DNA of 64,000 bases from Paracoccus alkenifer (GCF_900108405.1 NZ_FNXG01000001.1:248001-312000); one strand, 5' to 3'; numbered from the stretch's first letter, positions 28,038 through 36,833 are shown. Numbers and translations: made by a program. The notes: generated from the letters alone by a model not told the origin.

Positions 28038-28475
28038 CTAACCTTGGCCCTGCCCCGGCTTGCGGATGCGGCGGGCGCGGATCAGGGTGTTCTGGCTGAC
28101 GATTTCATAGCCCAACCGGTCCAGAAGTTCGCGGCGCAGGCGGTTGATCTCGTCGCAGGAAATCTCGATCACCTCGCCGCTGTCGATGTCGACGATGTGG
28201 TCATGTTCGGCCGCCGGGGTGATTTCATAGCGCGCCGGTTCGTTTTCCAGCGACAGCTTGCGGATCAGCCCGGCCTCTTCCAGCGCCGAGAGCGTGCGAT
28301 AGACGGTGGCCAGCGCCACGGAATCGTCGACCGCCCGCGCCCGCGCCAGCAGCTCGTCCGCGTTCGGGTGGTCGGCCGAGCCCATCAGGATCGACAGCAG
28401 CACCATGCGCTGCGGCGTGACCCGCAGCCCCGCATCGCGCAGCGCCTGCGCGAAATCCGTCGTCTCTGCGCCCAT
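28038..28475 (-). CDS. Fur-family metal-responsive regulator (Mur-like)
   Basis: 145 residues. A winged-helix domain (GLRVTPQRMVLLSILMGSADHPNADELLARA, VALATVYRTLSALEEAGLI) is followed by a dimer/metal domain with EHDHIVDIDSGEVIEI. It lacks the C-x-x-C pairs of Zur/PerR-type structural zinc sites, fitting alphaproteobacterial Fur/Mur proteins that sense manganese or iron. It is divergent from the sit-type transporter, and two palindromes lie between them, so it is probably the repressor of that operon. Metal specificity cannot be fixed from sequence. Confidence 0.9.
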   Translation of the reverse strand: MGAETTDFAQALRDAGLRVTPQRMVLLSILMGSADHPNADELLARARAVDDSVALATVYRTLSALEEAGLIRKLSLENEPARYEITPAAEHDHIVDIDSGEVIEISCDEINRLRRELLDRLGYEIVSQNTLIRARRIRKPGQGQG

Positions 28476-28533
28476 CGCCCCCTGACCCTTTGCTTTCCGT
28501 CCTGTGCTGTAGCCGGTCCCGGCGGCACAATCA

Positions 28534-28581
28534 AATGAGAATGGGTCTCATTCGCCTTGACAGTTGCGAATGCGTTGCATT
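28534..28581. promoter_or_regulatory. Candidate Fur/Mur operator pair
   Basis: Two inverted repeats lie between the regulator and the transporter: AATGAGA-ATGGG-TCTCATT (28534-28552), with perfect 7-base arms, and AATGC-GTT-GCATT (28569-28581), with perfect 5-base arms, inside TTGCGAATGCGTTGCATTT. The second resembles the A/T-rich TGC-type manganese-responsive sequence of alphaproteobacterial Mur. Both sit within 90 bases of the transporter start. Confidence 0.65.
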
Positions 28582-28614
28582 TACATGATGCGGGAACAGC
28601 AGAAAGGATTCTTC

Positions 28615-29511
28615 ATGACGGGGCGGATGGCACTGGCGGCGGCACTGGCGATGCTGGCGGGCACGGCCGCGGCCGAGCCGATCAAGGTCGTGACCAGCTT
28701 TACGGTGATCGCGGATATTGCCCGCAACGTCGCGGGCGAGCGGGCCGAGGTGGTCTCGATCACCCGTCCCGGCGCCGAGATCCACGGCTATTCGCCGACG
28801 CCGCGCGATCTGGTGGGGGCGCAGGGGGCGGATCTGGTGCTGTGGAACGGGCTGAACCTTGAGCTGTGGTTCGAGCAGTTCCTGCGCAACCTGCACGATG
28901 TGCCCGCGGCCGTGGTCAGCGAGGGCATCGAGCCGCTGTCCATCGCGGGCGGCGAATATGACGGCAAGCCGAACCCCCATGCCTGGATGGGGTTGGACAA
29001 CGCGATGATCTATATCGGCAATATCGCCAGCGCGCTGTCCGAACGCGACCCCGAAGGCGCTGCCGATTATGCCGCCAACGCGGAACGCTATAAATCCGAG
29101 CTGCGGGCCGCCATCGAGCCGCTGCGCGCGCAGATCGCCGGGATCCCCGAGGACAGGCGCTGGCTGGTCAGCTGCGAGGGCGCCTTTAGCTATCTGGCCC
29201 GCGACATGGGGCTGCACGAGCTGTTCCTGTGGCCGATCAATGCCGACCAGATGGGCACGCCGCAGCAGGTGCGCCACGTCATCGACACGGTGCGCGCCCA
29301 TGATATTCCGACGGTGTTTTGCGAAAGCACCGTCAATGTGGCGCCGGCCCGGCAGGTGGCGCGGGAAACCGGGGCGCTTTACGGCGGGGTTCTGTATGTG
29401 GACAGCCTGTCCGAGCCGGACGGTCCGGTGCCCAGCTATCTTGAGCTGCTGCGCGTGACCTCGCAGACCATCGTGGACGGGCTGGCGGCGGGGATCGAGG
29501 CGCAGCGATGA
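28615..29511 (+). CDS. sitA: Mn/Fe/Zn ABC transporter, periplasmic binding protein (SitA/MntA-like)
   Basis: 298 residues with signal peptide [20 protein letters not shown] (cleavage about residue 21). Cluster A-I metal-binding protein: the metal-ligand histidines are in [14 protein letters not shown] (about 54) and NPHAWMG (about 120), with Glu in [11 protein letters not shown] and Asp near the C-terminus ([10 protein letters not shown]). ATG 28615 follows AGAAAGGA. It forms an operon with ATPase and two permeases through ATGA overlaps. Manganese and iron are the likely metals because the regulator is Mur-like; zinc is not excluded. Confidence 0.9.
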   Translation: MTGRMALAAALAMLAGTAAAEPIKVVTSFTVIADIARNVAGERAEVVSITRPGAEIHGYSPTPRDLVGAQGADLVLWNGLNLELWFEQFLRNLHDVPAAVVSEGIEPLSIAGGEYDGKPNPHAWMGLDNAMIYIGNIASALSERDPEGAADYAANAERYKSELRAAIEPLRAQIAGIPEDRRWLVSCEGAFSYLARDMGLHELFLWPINADQMGTPQQVRHVIDTVRAHDIPTVFCESTVNVAPARQVARETGALYGGVLYVDSLSEPDGPVPSYLELLRVTSQTIVDGLAAGIEAQR

Positions 29512-30392
29512 ACGACGCAAGCACCGCGCAAGGCGCGCAGGGGATCGCCGCGCAGGACGTGACCGTCACCTATCGCAACGGCCATACCGCCCTGCGCCAC
29601 GCCAGCTTTACCACGCCGCAAGGCACCATCACCGCGCTGGTGGGCGTCAACGGCGCCGGAAAATCGACGCTGTTCAAGGCGATCATGGGGTTTGTCCCGC
29701 TGGCGGCGGGCCGGATCGCCCTGCTGGGGATGCCCGTGGCCGAGGCGCTGCGCCGCAATCTCGTGGCCTATGTCCCGCAGGCCGAAGAGGTCGACTGGTC
29801 GTTTCCGGTGCTGGTCGAGGATGTAGTGATGATGGGCCGCTATGGCCATATGGGGTTCCTGCGCCGCCCCCGCGCCGCCGACCGCGCGGCGGTGGACGCG
29901 GCGCTTGCCCGCGTCGGCATGGCTGACCTGCGCCACCGCCAGATCGGGGAACTGTCCGGCGGCCAGCGCAAGCGGGTGTTCCTGGCCCGCGCGCTGGCGC
30001 AGGACGGCCGCGTCATCCTGCTGGACGAACCCTTTACCGGCGTCGATGTGCAGACCGAGGACCAGATCATCGCGCTTTTGGGCGAGCTGCGCGACGAAGG
30101 CAGGGTGATGCTGGTGTCGACCCACAACCTTGGCTCGGTGCCCGAGTTCTGCGACCGGGTGGTGCTGGTCAAGGGCACGGTGCTGGCATACGGCCCGACC
30201 GCGACGACATTCACCCGCGAGAACTTAGAGCGCGCCTTTGGCGGGGTGCTGCGCCACATCACCCTGGGGGGCGACGCACTGCATGACGACGACGACCCGC
30301 GCCATGTCACCATCCTGACCGACGACGAACGCCCGCTGGTCCATTACGACGACCGCACCCATGTGCGAGAGATCGGGGGGGCAGAGCCGTGA
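29508..30392 (+). CDS. sitB: Mn/Fe/Zn ABC transporter, ATP-binding protein
   Basis: 294 residues. Walker [18 protein letters not shown] (about 44-60), Q-loop [11 protein letters not shown], signature [17 protein letters not shown] and Walker [13 protein letters not shown] are all intact. A C-terminal extension of about 45 residues beyond the usual ATPase, ending [14 protein letters not shown], contains many His and Asp residues ([11 protein letters not shown]) that might bind metal; that is speculation. Overlaps its neighbours by four bases at each end. Confidence 0.93.
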   Translation: MNDASTAQGAQGIAAQDVTVTYRNGHTALRHASFTTPQGTITALVGVNGAGKSTLFKAIMGFVPLAAGRIALLGMPVAEALRRNLVAYVPQAEEVDWSFPVLVEDVVMMGRYGHMGFLRRPRAADRAAVDAALARVGMADLRHRQIGELSGGQRKRVFLARALAQDGRVILLDEPFTGVDVQTEDQIIALLGELRDEGRVMLVSTHNLGSVPEFCDRVVLVKGTVLAYGPTATTFTRENLERAFGGVLRHITLGGDALHDDDDPRHVTILTDDERPLVHYDDRTHVREIGGAEP

Positions 30393-31246
30393 TGCTGCTT
30401 GAGCCCTTTGCCTATGGCTACATGACCAACGCGATGTGGGTCTCGGCGCTGGTGGGCGGCGTCTGCGCGTTCCTGTCGGCCTATCTGATGCTCAAGGGCT
30501 GGTCGCTGATCGGGGACGCGCTGTCGCATTCGGTGGTCCCCGGGGTGGCCGGCGCCTATATGCTGGGGCTGCCCTTTGCGTTGGGGGCGTTCATTTCCGG
30601 CGGGCTGGCGGCGGCGGCGATGCTGTTTCTGTCCGAGCGTTCGGGGTTGAAACCCGACGTGGTGATCGGGCTGATTTTCACCGCGTTTTTCGGGCTGGGC
30701 CTGTTCATGGTGTCGCTGAACCCGATGGCGATTTCGGTCCAGACCATCACCATGGGCAATATCCTGGCCATCGCGCCGGCCGACACGCTGCAACTGGTGG
30801 CGATTTCGGTGGTCTCGCTGACGGTGCTGCTGGCGAAATGGCGCGACCTGATGGTGGTGTTCTTTGACGAGACCCACGCGAGATCCATCGGGCTGCGGCC
30901 GCGGCTGCTGCGGGCGGTGTTCTTTACGCTGCTGTCGGCGTGCATCGTGGCGGCGATGCAGACGGTGGGGGCGTTTCTGGTGATCGCGCTGGTGGTGACG
31001 CCGGGGGCCACCGCCTATCTGCTGTGCGACCGGTTTCCGCGGCTGATCGCGCTGTCGGTGGCCATCGGCACGGGGACCAGCTTTCTTGGCGCCTATATCA
31101 GCTATTTTCTGGACGGCGCCACCGGCGGCGTCATCGTCTGCCTGCAAACCGCGCTGTTTCTGACCGCATTTGTCTGGGCGCCGAAACACGGGCTGCTGGC
31201 CGCCCGCGCCCGCGCCCGCGCCGCCACCAAGGAGCCGCTGCCATGA
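30389..31246 (+). CDS. sitC: Mn/Fe/Zn ABC transporter, permease 1
   Basis: 285 residues, eight or so transmembrane helices of the ABC-3 family. Family segments: [34 protein letters not shown] (about 15-48) and [28 protein letters not shown] region near 190-215. Start is GTG 30389 or ATG 30392. The C-terminus is Ala/Arg-rich ([10 protein letters not shown]). It is paralogous to the next gene, with which it forms a hetero-dimeric membrane channel. Confidence 0.92.
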   Translation: MMLLEPFAYGYMTNAMWVSALVGGVCAFLSAYLMLKGWSLIGDALSHSVVPGVAGAYMLGLPFALGAFISGGLAAAAMLFLSERSGLKPDVVIGLIFTAFFGLGLFMVSLNPMAISVQTITMGNILAIAPADTLQLVAISVVSLTVLLAKWRDLMVVFFDETHARSIGLRPRLLRAVFFTLLSACIVAAMQTVGAFLVIALVVTPGATAYLLCDRFPRLIALSVAIGTGTSFLGAYISYFLDGATGGVIVCLQTALFLTAFVWAPKHGLLAARARARAATKEPLP

Positions 31247-32079
31247 CCGAGACCCTGCTGCTGCCGTTCCAGTTCCCCTTCATGCAGAACGCCTATCTGA
31301 TCGCGCTGATCGTGGCGGTGCCGACCGCGCTGCTGTCGTGTTTCCTGGTGCTCAAGGGCTGGGCGCTGATGGGGGATGCGGTCAGCCACGCGGTGCTGCC
31401 GGGGATCGTGCTGGCCTATATCCTGGGCCTGCCGCTGATCCTTGGCGCATTCGCCGCCGCCATGCTGACCGCGGGCGCCACCGGCTATCTGACGGAAAAC
31501 AGCCGCATCAAGCAGGACGCGGTGATGGGGGTGGTGTTTTCGGGCATGTTCGGGCTGGGGATCGTGCTTTACACGGCGATCACCTCGGACGTGCATCTGG
31601 ACCATATCCTGTTTGGCAACATGCTGGGGGTGGGCGCGGGCGATCTGTGGACGGCGCTGGCGATCGGGGCGGTGGTCTCGGCCGGGTTGCTGGCGTGGTG
31701 GCGCGACCTGATGCTGCACGCATTCGACCCGGCGCAGGCGCGGGTGTCGGGGCTGTTTGTGGGGGCGCTGCATTACGGGCTGCTGACCGCGCTGTCGCTG
31801 ACCATCGTCGCCACGCTTAGCGCCACGGGACTGATCCTGGCGGTGGGGCTGCTGATTTCCCCCGGCGCCATCGCGTTTCTGCTGGTGCGCAGCTTCGGGC
31901 GGATGCTGGCGGTGGCGGTGGCGGTCAACGTGGCCTCGATGCTGGCGGGGGTGCATCTGAGCTTTTACCTCGACAGCGCGCCGGCGCCGACGATCATCCT
32001 GATCCTGACCGCCGCGTTCATCGCAGCCTTTGTCCGCCGCACGCGGCTGATCCGCCGGGCTCAGGCGCATCCGGGCTGA
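31243..32079 (+). CDS. sitD: Mn/Fe/Zn ABC transporter, permease 2
   Basis: 278 residues, ABC-3 family. The matching segment reads ALIVAVPTALLSCFLVLKGWALMGDAVSHAVLPG (about 20-53), closely parallel to permease 1. ENSRIKQDAVMGVVFSGMFGLG and GLLISPGAIAFLLVRSFG follow. Last gene of the operon; a hairpin GACCGCC-TCGGCTTCG-GGCGGTC (32078-32100) overlaps the stop codon and may end transcription. Confidence 0.93.
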   Translation: MTETLLLPFQFPFMQNAYLIALIVAVPTALLSCFLVLKGWALMGDAVSHAVLPGIVLAYILGLPLILGAFAAAMLTAGATGYLTENSRIKQDAVMGVVFSGMFGLGIVLYTAITSDVHLDHILFGNMLGVGAGDLWTALAIGAVVSAGLLAWWRDLMLHAFDPAQARVSGLFVGALHYGLLTALSLTIVATLSATGLILAVGLLISPGAIAFLLVRSFGRMLAVAVAVNVASMLAGVHLSFYLDSAPAPTIILILTAAFIAAFVRRTRLIRRAQAHPG

Positions 32080-32100
32080 CCGCCTCGGCTTCGGGCGGTC

Positions 32101-32140
32101 ACAAATATCCTCGGGGGTGCGGGGGCAGACAGCCCCCGGC
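32101..32140 (-). repeat. Dispersed GGATATTT element
   Basis: On the minus strand GCCCCCGCACCCCCGAGGAT continues with ATTTGTGACC. A GGGGGC...GCCCCC inverted repeat (32120-32138) flanks it. It lies between sitD and nnrS, both plus-strand, in opposite orientation. Confidence 0.6.
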
Positions 32141-32214
32141 TCCGGCCGCGCCACCGCGACCAGCCTTTGCTGCCCCGCCCTTCCATTCCCCGCCGCACCC
32201 CCTATCCTGCGCCC

Positions 32215-33423
32215 ATGGCAAAGCCCCCTCCGCGCCGCGCCGGCGGCATTCCCCGCGGGCTGGACCACGACGGCCCGGCGCTGTTTTCCTATGGATTCCG
32301 CCCGTTCTTTCTGGGCGGAGCGGTGTGGGCGGTGCTGTCCATGGCGCTGTGGGTCGCGGCGCTGTCGGGACTGGGTGCGCCGGGGGGCGCTTACGGTGCC
32401 GCCCATTGGCACATGCACGAGATGCTGTTCGGCTTTGCCCCGGCGGTGCTGTGCGGTTTCCTGATGACGGCGGTTCCGAACTGGACCGGGCGGATGCCGG
32501 TGTCGGGGCGGCCACTGATGGCGCTGGCGGCGCTGTGGCTGGCGGGGCGGCTGATCCTGACCTTTCCGCCGCCGACCGCTGCGCTATGGCCGGCGGTCCT
32601 GCTGGAATCGCTGTTCCTGCCGCTGATGGCTGCGCTGTTTCTGCGCGAGATCGCGGCGGGACGGAAATGGCGCGACCTCAAGCTGGTCGGGCTGGTGGCG
32701 TTGATCGCGGCGGCGAATCTGTGGTTTCACGCGGCCGTATTGACGGGGGCCGACCCGCGCCCGGCCGCGCGGGCGGCGGTGGCGGGATATGTGGTGCTGA
32801 TCCTGATCATGGGCGGGCGGCTGGTGCCGAGTTTCACCCGCAACTGGCTGGCCCGAAACCGCCCCGGCCCGGTGCCGGCGCCGCTGGACGGGTTCGACCG
32901 CGCATCCGTCGCGCTGTCGGTGGCAGCGCTGGCGCTGTGGGTGGCGTGGCCGGAAACCCGCGCCACCGCCGGGGCCTGCACCCTTGCCGCCGCGGTGAAC
33001 CTGCTGCGGCTTTCGCGCTGGCGCGGCTGGCGGGCGTGGGCTGAGCCGATGGTCTGGGGGCTGCATCTGGGCTGGCTGATGGTGCCGCTGGGCTTTGCCG
33101 CGCTGGCGCTGGCCGCGCTTGGCGGGCTGACGCAGGCCGGCGCGCTGCATGTATTCGCCGCCGGCGCCATCGGGGGCGAGATGCTGGCGGTGATGACCCG
33201 CGCCACCCGCAGCCACACCGGCCGCGCGACCGAGGCGAGCCTGCCCACGACGCTGGCCTTCCTCGCCATCGCGGCCTCGGCGCTGCTGCGGGTCGGGGCT
33301 GAATTTGTCGCCTGGAACACCCTGATCGCCGCCGCCGGCACCGCCTGGATCGCCGGGTTCACGCTTTACATCGCCGAACATGCGCGGATGCTGCTGGCCG
33401 CCCGCAAGCCGCGCGGGCGCTAG
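32215..33423 (+). CDS. nnrS: NnrS-family heme/copper membrane protein
   Basis: 402 residues, about twelve transmembrane helices. NnrS landmarks are the N-terminal LFSYGFRPFFLGGAVWAVLSM (about 22-42) and YGAAHWHMHEMLFGFAPAVLCGFLMTAVPNWTG (about 59-91), with histidines that can ligate heme. NnrS proteins are linked to nitric oxide metabolism or tolerance in denitrifiers, often under NNR/FNR control; I see no FNR-type box immediately upstream. It is convergent with pqqE: the two stop codons share one CTAG (33420-33423). Confidence 0.9.
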   Translation: MAKPPPRRAGGIPRGLDHDGPALFSYGFRPFFLGGAVWAVLSMALWVAALSGLGAPGGAYGAAHWHMHEMLFGFAPAVLCGFLMTAVPNWTGRMPVSGRPLMALAALWLAGRLILTFPPPTAALWPAVLLESLFLPLMAALFLREIAAGRKWRDLKLVGLVALIAAANLWFHAAVLTGADPRPAARAAVAGYVVLILIMGGRLVPSFTRNWLARNRPGPVPAPLDGFDRASVALSVAALALWVAWPETRATAGACTLAAAVNLLRLSRWRGWRAWAEPMVWGLHLGWLMVPLGFAALALAALGGLTQAGALHVFAAGAIGGEMLAVMTRATRSHTGRATEASLPTTLAFLAIAASALLRVGAEFVAWNTLIAAAGTAWIAGFTLYIAEHARMLLAARKPRGR

Positions 33424-34559
33424 GCCCGCCCCATCCGCCGATAGACGAAATCGGGCGGCGGGGCCGAAGATTCCGCCGCGATGATCGCGTCAAGCCGCGC
33501 GCGGTGGGGCGAATGGCGGCAGACCGGGTCGGTTGCCCGCGCGTCGCCCGCGATCGCCATCGCCTGGCAGCGGCAGCCGCCATAGTCGATGTCGCGGCGC
33601 TCGCAGCTTTGGCACGGCTCGGGCAGCCAGTCGGTGCCGCGAAAGGCGTTGAAGGCCGCGCTTTCGTTCCAGATCTGCGCCAGCGGGGTCGTGCGCACAT
33701 TGTCAAAGCTGAGCCCCGGGATCGTCGCCGCCGCATGACAGGGCAGCACCGTGCCGTCGGGGGTGACATTCAGCCCGGTCGAGCCCCAGCCGTTCATGCA
33801 GGCCTTTGGAAAATCGGCGAAATAATCGGGGGGAACAAAGTCGATGGCCAGTTTCCCCGCATAGTCGCGCCGCGCCTGCGCAACCACGCGCTTGGCCTGA
33901 TCCACCTGTTCGCGGGTCGGTTGCAGCGCGGCGCGGTTCTTCAGCGCCCAGCCCTGAAACTGCACGCAGGCGATCTCGATCCGCCGCGCGCCCAGGCGGT
34001 GGGCCAGCGCGATGGTCTGCGCCAGATCGCCCAGATTATGCCGGTGCATCACCGCGTTGAGGGTCAACGGAAACCCGATGCGGGCGATCTCGGCCGCGAC
34101 CTGCATCTTGCGGTCGAACCCGCCGCGATAGCCGCCGACGAAATCCGCGATCCCGGCGGTGATGCCCTGCACCGACAGCTGCACATGATCCAGCCCGGCC
34201 GCGTCCAACTCATCCAGCCGCGCACCCGTCAGCCCGATCCCCGAGGTGATCAGGTTGGTATAAAGCCCCGCATCCCGCGCCGCCGCGACGATGGCCACCA
34301 GATCGGACCGCGAGGCGGGTTCGCCCCCCGAAATATGCAGCTGCAACACCCCCAGCGCCACGGCCTGGCGGAACACCTCGGCCCATTCGGCGGTGGTCAG
34401 CTCGCTGTCGCGGGCGGAAAGCTCCAGCGGGTTCGAGCAATAGGGGCAGGCGAGCGGGCAGCGGTGGGTCAGTTCGGCCAGCATCGCGAGCGGTGGCACC
34501 GGGGTCGGGCGCACGGGCGCCGCGTCGGTTGAAAGTGCGGGTTGCGGAACTGCGGTCAT
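33420..34559 (-). CDS. pqqE: PqqA peptide cyclase (radical SAM)
   Basis: Forms the Glu-Tyr carbon-carbon bond in PqqA. 379 residues. The radical SAM motif is in LTHRCPLACPYCSN (about 31-44, CX3CX2C); HISGGEPASR and the SPASM domain cysteines (CMNGWG, LPCHAAA, CQSCERRDIDYGGCRC, PVCRHS) are in order. It follows pqqD with a four-base overlap, as expected because PqqD presents the peptide to PqqE. Confidence 0.97.
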   Translation of the reverse strand: MTAVPQPALSTDAAPVRPTPVPPLAMLAELTHRCPLACPYCSNPLELSARDSELTTAEWAEVFRQAVALGVLQLHISGGEPASRSDLVAIVAAARDAGLYTNLITSGIGLTGARLDELDAAGLDHVQLSVQGITAGIADFVGGYRGGFDRKMQVAAEIARIGFPLTLNAVMHRHNLGDLAQTIALAHRLGARRIEIACVQFQGWALKNRAALQPTREQVDQAKRVVAQARRDYAGKLAIDFVPPDYFADFPKACMNGWGSTGLNVTPDGTVLPCHAAATIPGLSFDNVRTTPLAQIWNESAAFNAFRGTDWLPEPCQSCERRDIDYGGCRCQAMAIAGDARATDPVCRHSPHRARLDAIIAAESSAPPPDFVYRRMGRA

Positions 34560-34840
34560 GCGACCTCCACCAGCCGCTGCGCGGCCATGTTGCCCAGAAA
34601 TTCGATCACGTCGGCCTGGATCACCTCGACCGGGGCGGCGTAGCGGTCGGCGAGCGCCGCGCTGATGCTGGCGATGTCGCGGGTGCCGTCCACCTCGGCC
34701 AGAACCGCGTGGCCGACCGGGTCCAGCATCAGCGCGGTTTCGGGGCCGAGCAGCACCTCGACGCCCCGCACCCGGTCGTGGTGCAACCGCACCCCGCGCG
34801 GCAGGAACGGCCGGTCAAGGGGGGTCAGCGCGCCGGTCAT
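34556..34840 (-). CDS. pqqD: PqqA-binding chaperone
   Basis: 94 residues, the peptide-binding RRE-type protein that delivers PqqA to PqqE. Family pattern: RPFLPRGVRLHHDRVRGVEVLLGPE followed by DPVGHAVLAEVDGTRDIASI. Four-base overlaps with pqqC upstream and pqqE downstream indicate tight coupling. Separate gene, not fused to pqqC as in some methylotrophs. Confidence 0.95.
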   Translation of the reverse strand: MTGALTPLDRPFLPRGVRLHHDRVRGVEVLLGPETALMLDPVGHAVLAEVDGTRDIASISAALADRYAAPVEVIQADVIEFLGNMAAQRLVEVA

Positions 34841-35583
34841 CCCAGCAGCCCTTCGCCGGACCGCCAGCCGCCGGGGGGGATGCAGCCGGGGGCGACATAG
34901 GCCGAATAAAGCGCGTCAAGCTGCGCCCACAGCACATCGGTCTTGAACACCAGCGCGGCGGCGGCCATGTCCTGCTGCTCGGCGGTGCTTGCGTGATCCA
35001 GCACCCAGCCAAGGCCGAAGGCCACGTCCTTGGGCGCCTCGGTCAGGCGGTGCTGGAAATAGCTGATCGTCTGCGGATTGGCGAAGTCGTAATGCGCCAG
35101 CAGCCCGGCGATGCGCTGTTCGTGGATCGCGGGCGCGAAAAGTTCCGTCAGCGACGAGGCCACGGCCGCCAGCAGCGGCTGGTCGCGGACATAGCGCACA
35201 TAGGCATCGACCGCGAAGCGCGTGGCCGGCAGCACGCCCCGGGTCGAGGCGACATAATCGGGGTCGAGCCCCACGCCTTCGGCCAGCCGCAGCCAGCGCC
35301 AGATGCCGCCGGGGTGATCCTCGGTGCCGTCGTGATCCTCGATGCGCGAACGCCACGCTCGGCGCAGCGCCGGGTCGTCCACCCGCGACATGAAGGCCGC
35401 GTCCTTCATCGGGATGCGCGACTGGTAGTAATAGCGGTTGATCACCCACGCCCGCACCTGGTCGATATTGCAGCCGCCCGAGTGCAGCAGCGTGTGGAAC
35501 GGGTGCTTGTCGTGATAGCGTTCGGCGCCGATGCGGCGCAGCCGGGATTCAAGGGCGGCACGGTTCGGGATGTGGTCGTTCAC
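34837..35583 (-). CDS. pqqC: Pyrroloquinoline-quinone synthase
   Basis: Cofactor-free oxidase that catalyses ring closure and eight-electron oxidation to PQQ. 248 residues. Conserved segments: YHDKHPFHTLLHSGG (about 18-32), WVINRYYYQSRIPMKDAAFMSR (about 42-63), EDHDGTEDHPGGIWRWLRLAEGVG and SSLTELFAPAIHEQRI. Overlaps pqqB and pqqD by four bases. Confidence 0.97.
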   Translation of the reverse strand: MNDHIPNRAALESRLRRIGAERYHDKHPFHTLLHSGGCNIDQVRAWVINRYYYQSRIPMKDAAFMSRVDDPALRRAWRSRIEDHDGTEDHPGGIWRWLRLAEGVGLDPDYVASTRGVLPATRFAVDAYVRYVRDQPLLAAVASSLTELFAPAIHEQRIAGLLAHYDFANPQTISYFQHRLTEAPKDVAFGLGWVLDHASTAEQQDMAAAALVFKTDVLWAQLDALYSAYVAPGCIPPGGWRSGEGLLG

Positions 35584-36458
35584 GGGTCGATCTCCATTCC
35601 GTCATGGGCCAGTTCCCAGCCGGCGGCAGTCAGCCGGGCGCGTTCGGGCGAGCCGGGTTGCAGCACCGGGTTGGTGTTGTTGATATGGGTAAAGACGCGG
35701 CGCGCCCGCAGCCCGGCCAGCCGGGCGATGCTGCCTTGCGCGCCGTCCATCGCCAGATGCCCCATGCGGGCGCCGGTCTTGGCGCCGGTGCCGCTGCGTT
35801 CCATGTCGTCGTCGGCCCAGACGGTGCCGTCGAACAGCAGCAGGTCGGCGTCGGTCAGCCGGTCCAGCAGCGCGTCGGTGATCGCCGCGCAGCCGGGGAT
35901 GTAAAAGGCGCAGCGGCCCGCGTGATCAAGCCGCAGCCCCACGGTCTGTTCGCCCATCAGCGCGGTGTCGGGTTCGCCATCTTCCTGCCACAGCGCCACC
36001 TTGCCGGGGACGGCAAAGGCGGTGACGGTCAGGCCCGGCAGCGGCTGGAAGGGCTGGTCCAACCGGATCGGCGCGCTTGTGACGTGATCTGGGTTCAGCA
36101 CCCGAAAGATCGGCTGGTCGAGGATCGCCAGCGTGGACGGGGTGGCGTAAATCGTAAACGGGCTGTTTTCGCGCAAGCTGAGCAGCCCCGCGATATGATC
36201 CACGTCGCCATTGGTCAGCACCACCGCCCGCAGCGGGCTGCCGCGCAGCCCCTGCGGCACCAGCCCGCAGGCGGGCAGTTGCGCGCTTATGTCGGGTGAT
36301 GCGTTCAGCACCACGGTTTCGCCCCCCACCGTCACCGCGACCGAGGATTGTGTCATCGGCGCAATCCGCCCCATGCGCGCGTCACGGCAATTCGGGCAGC
36401 CGCAATTCCATTGGGGCAGCCCCCCTCCGGCGGCCGCCCCAAGAATCTTCAGTTTCAC
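35580..36458 (-). CDS. pqqB: PQQ biosynthesis protein PqqB (metallo-beta-lactamase fold hydroxylase)
   Basis: 292 residues. It starts KLKILGAAAGGGLPQWNCGCPNCRDAR, the family N-terminus with the structural zinc cysteines CGCPNC; the iron-site region LTNGDVDHIAGLL (about 89-101) is intact. PqqB hydroxylates tyrosine of the cross-linked peptide. GTG start at 36458, only 9 bases after the pqqA stop, with a weak ribosome site. Confidence 0.96.
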   Translation of the reverse strand: MKLKILGAAAGGGLPQWNCGCPNCRDARMGRIAPMTQSSVAVTVGGETVVLNASPDISAQLPACGLVPQGLRGSPLRAVVLTNGDVDHIAGLLSLRENSPFTIYATPSTLAILDQPIFRVLNPDHVTSAPIRLDQPFQPLPGLTVTAFAVPGKVALWQEDGEPDTALMGEQTVGLRLDHAGRCAFYIPGCAAITDALLDRLTDADLLLFDGTVWADDDMERSGTGAKTGARMGHLAMDGAQGSIARLAGLRARRVFTHINNTNPVLQPGSPERARLTAAGWELAHDGMEIDP

Positions 36459-36467
36459 TGTGGACGG

Positions 36468-36569
36468 TCAGAGAACGTCGCGGGCGTCGCGATCATCCTC
36501 GGCCGGACCATACATGTTAATTTCCATCCCGCATCTGACTTCGCGGGCGATCGGTTTCGACCAAGCCAT
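36468..36569 (-). CDS. pqqA: PQQ precursor peptide PqqA
   Basis: A 33-codon gene. The peptide begins MAWSKPIAREVRCGMEINMY and ends GPAEDDRDARDVL. Glu16 and Tyr20, the residues joined by PqqE and converted into PQQ, sit in E-I-N-M-Y exactly as in known PqqA peptides. A strong ribosome site GGAGGTGACGC precedes the ATG. It opens the pqqABCDE operon. Cys13 in REVRCG is less usual, as many homologues have a non-cysteine residue there. Confidence 0.96.
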   Translation of the reverse strand: MAWSKPIAREVRCGMEINMYGPAEDDRDARDVL

Positions 36570-36699
36570 GCGTCACCTCCTCCGTTGTCGCATCCGGGAT
36601 GAAGATTGGAGGCGAGGGCGGGCAAGTCAACGCTGCGGGGCGGGGTGTCCGCCTTTGGTCGCAAGAGGCGGCGTGGGTGCGGGGGGCGCGGCCGGAGCC

Positions 36700-36731
36700 T
36701 CCGGCGGGGATATTTGGGGACAGAAGATGGC
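36700..36731 (+). repeat. Dispersed GGATATTT element
   Basis: CCTCCGGCGGGGATATTTGG, then GGACAGAAGATGG. The direction is plus although both neighbouring genes are on the minus strand. The hairpin GCCGGAG-CC-TCCGGC (36690-36704) lies immediately in front. Confidence 0.6.
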
Positions 36732-36805
36732 ACAGGCGCAACCGGAGAGGGCGGCGGGCGATGCAGGGGCGGCAGTCAGCCGCGCGACCAATGCCGGGCA
36801 CGAAA

Positions 36806-36833
36806 ACGGCCGGCCCCGCAAGGGACCGGCCGG
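36806..36833 (-). terminator. Probable terminator of rpsB-tsf
   Basis: CCGGCCGGTCCC-TTGC-GGGGCCGGCCG on the minus strand forms a strong hairpin 22 bases past the tsf stop, followed by a short TTTT. The U-tract is short, so confidence is moderate. Confidence 0.65.
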
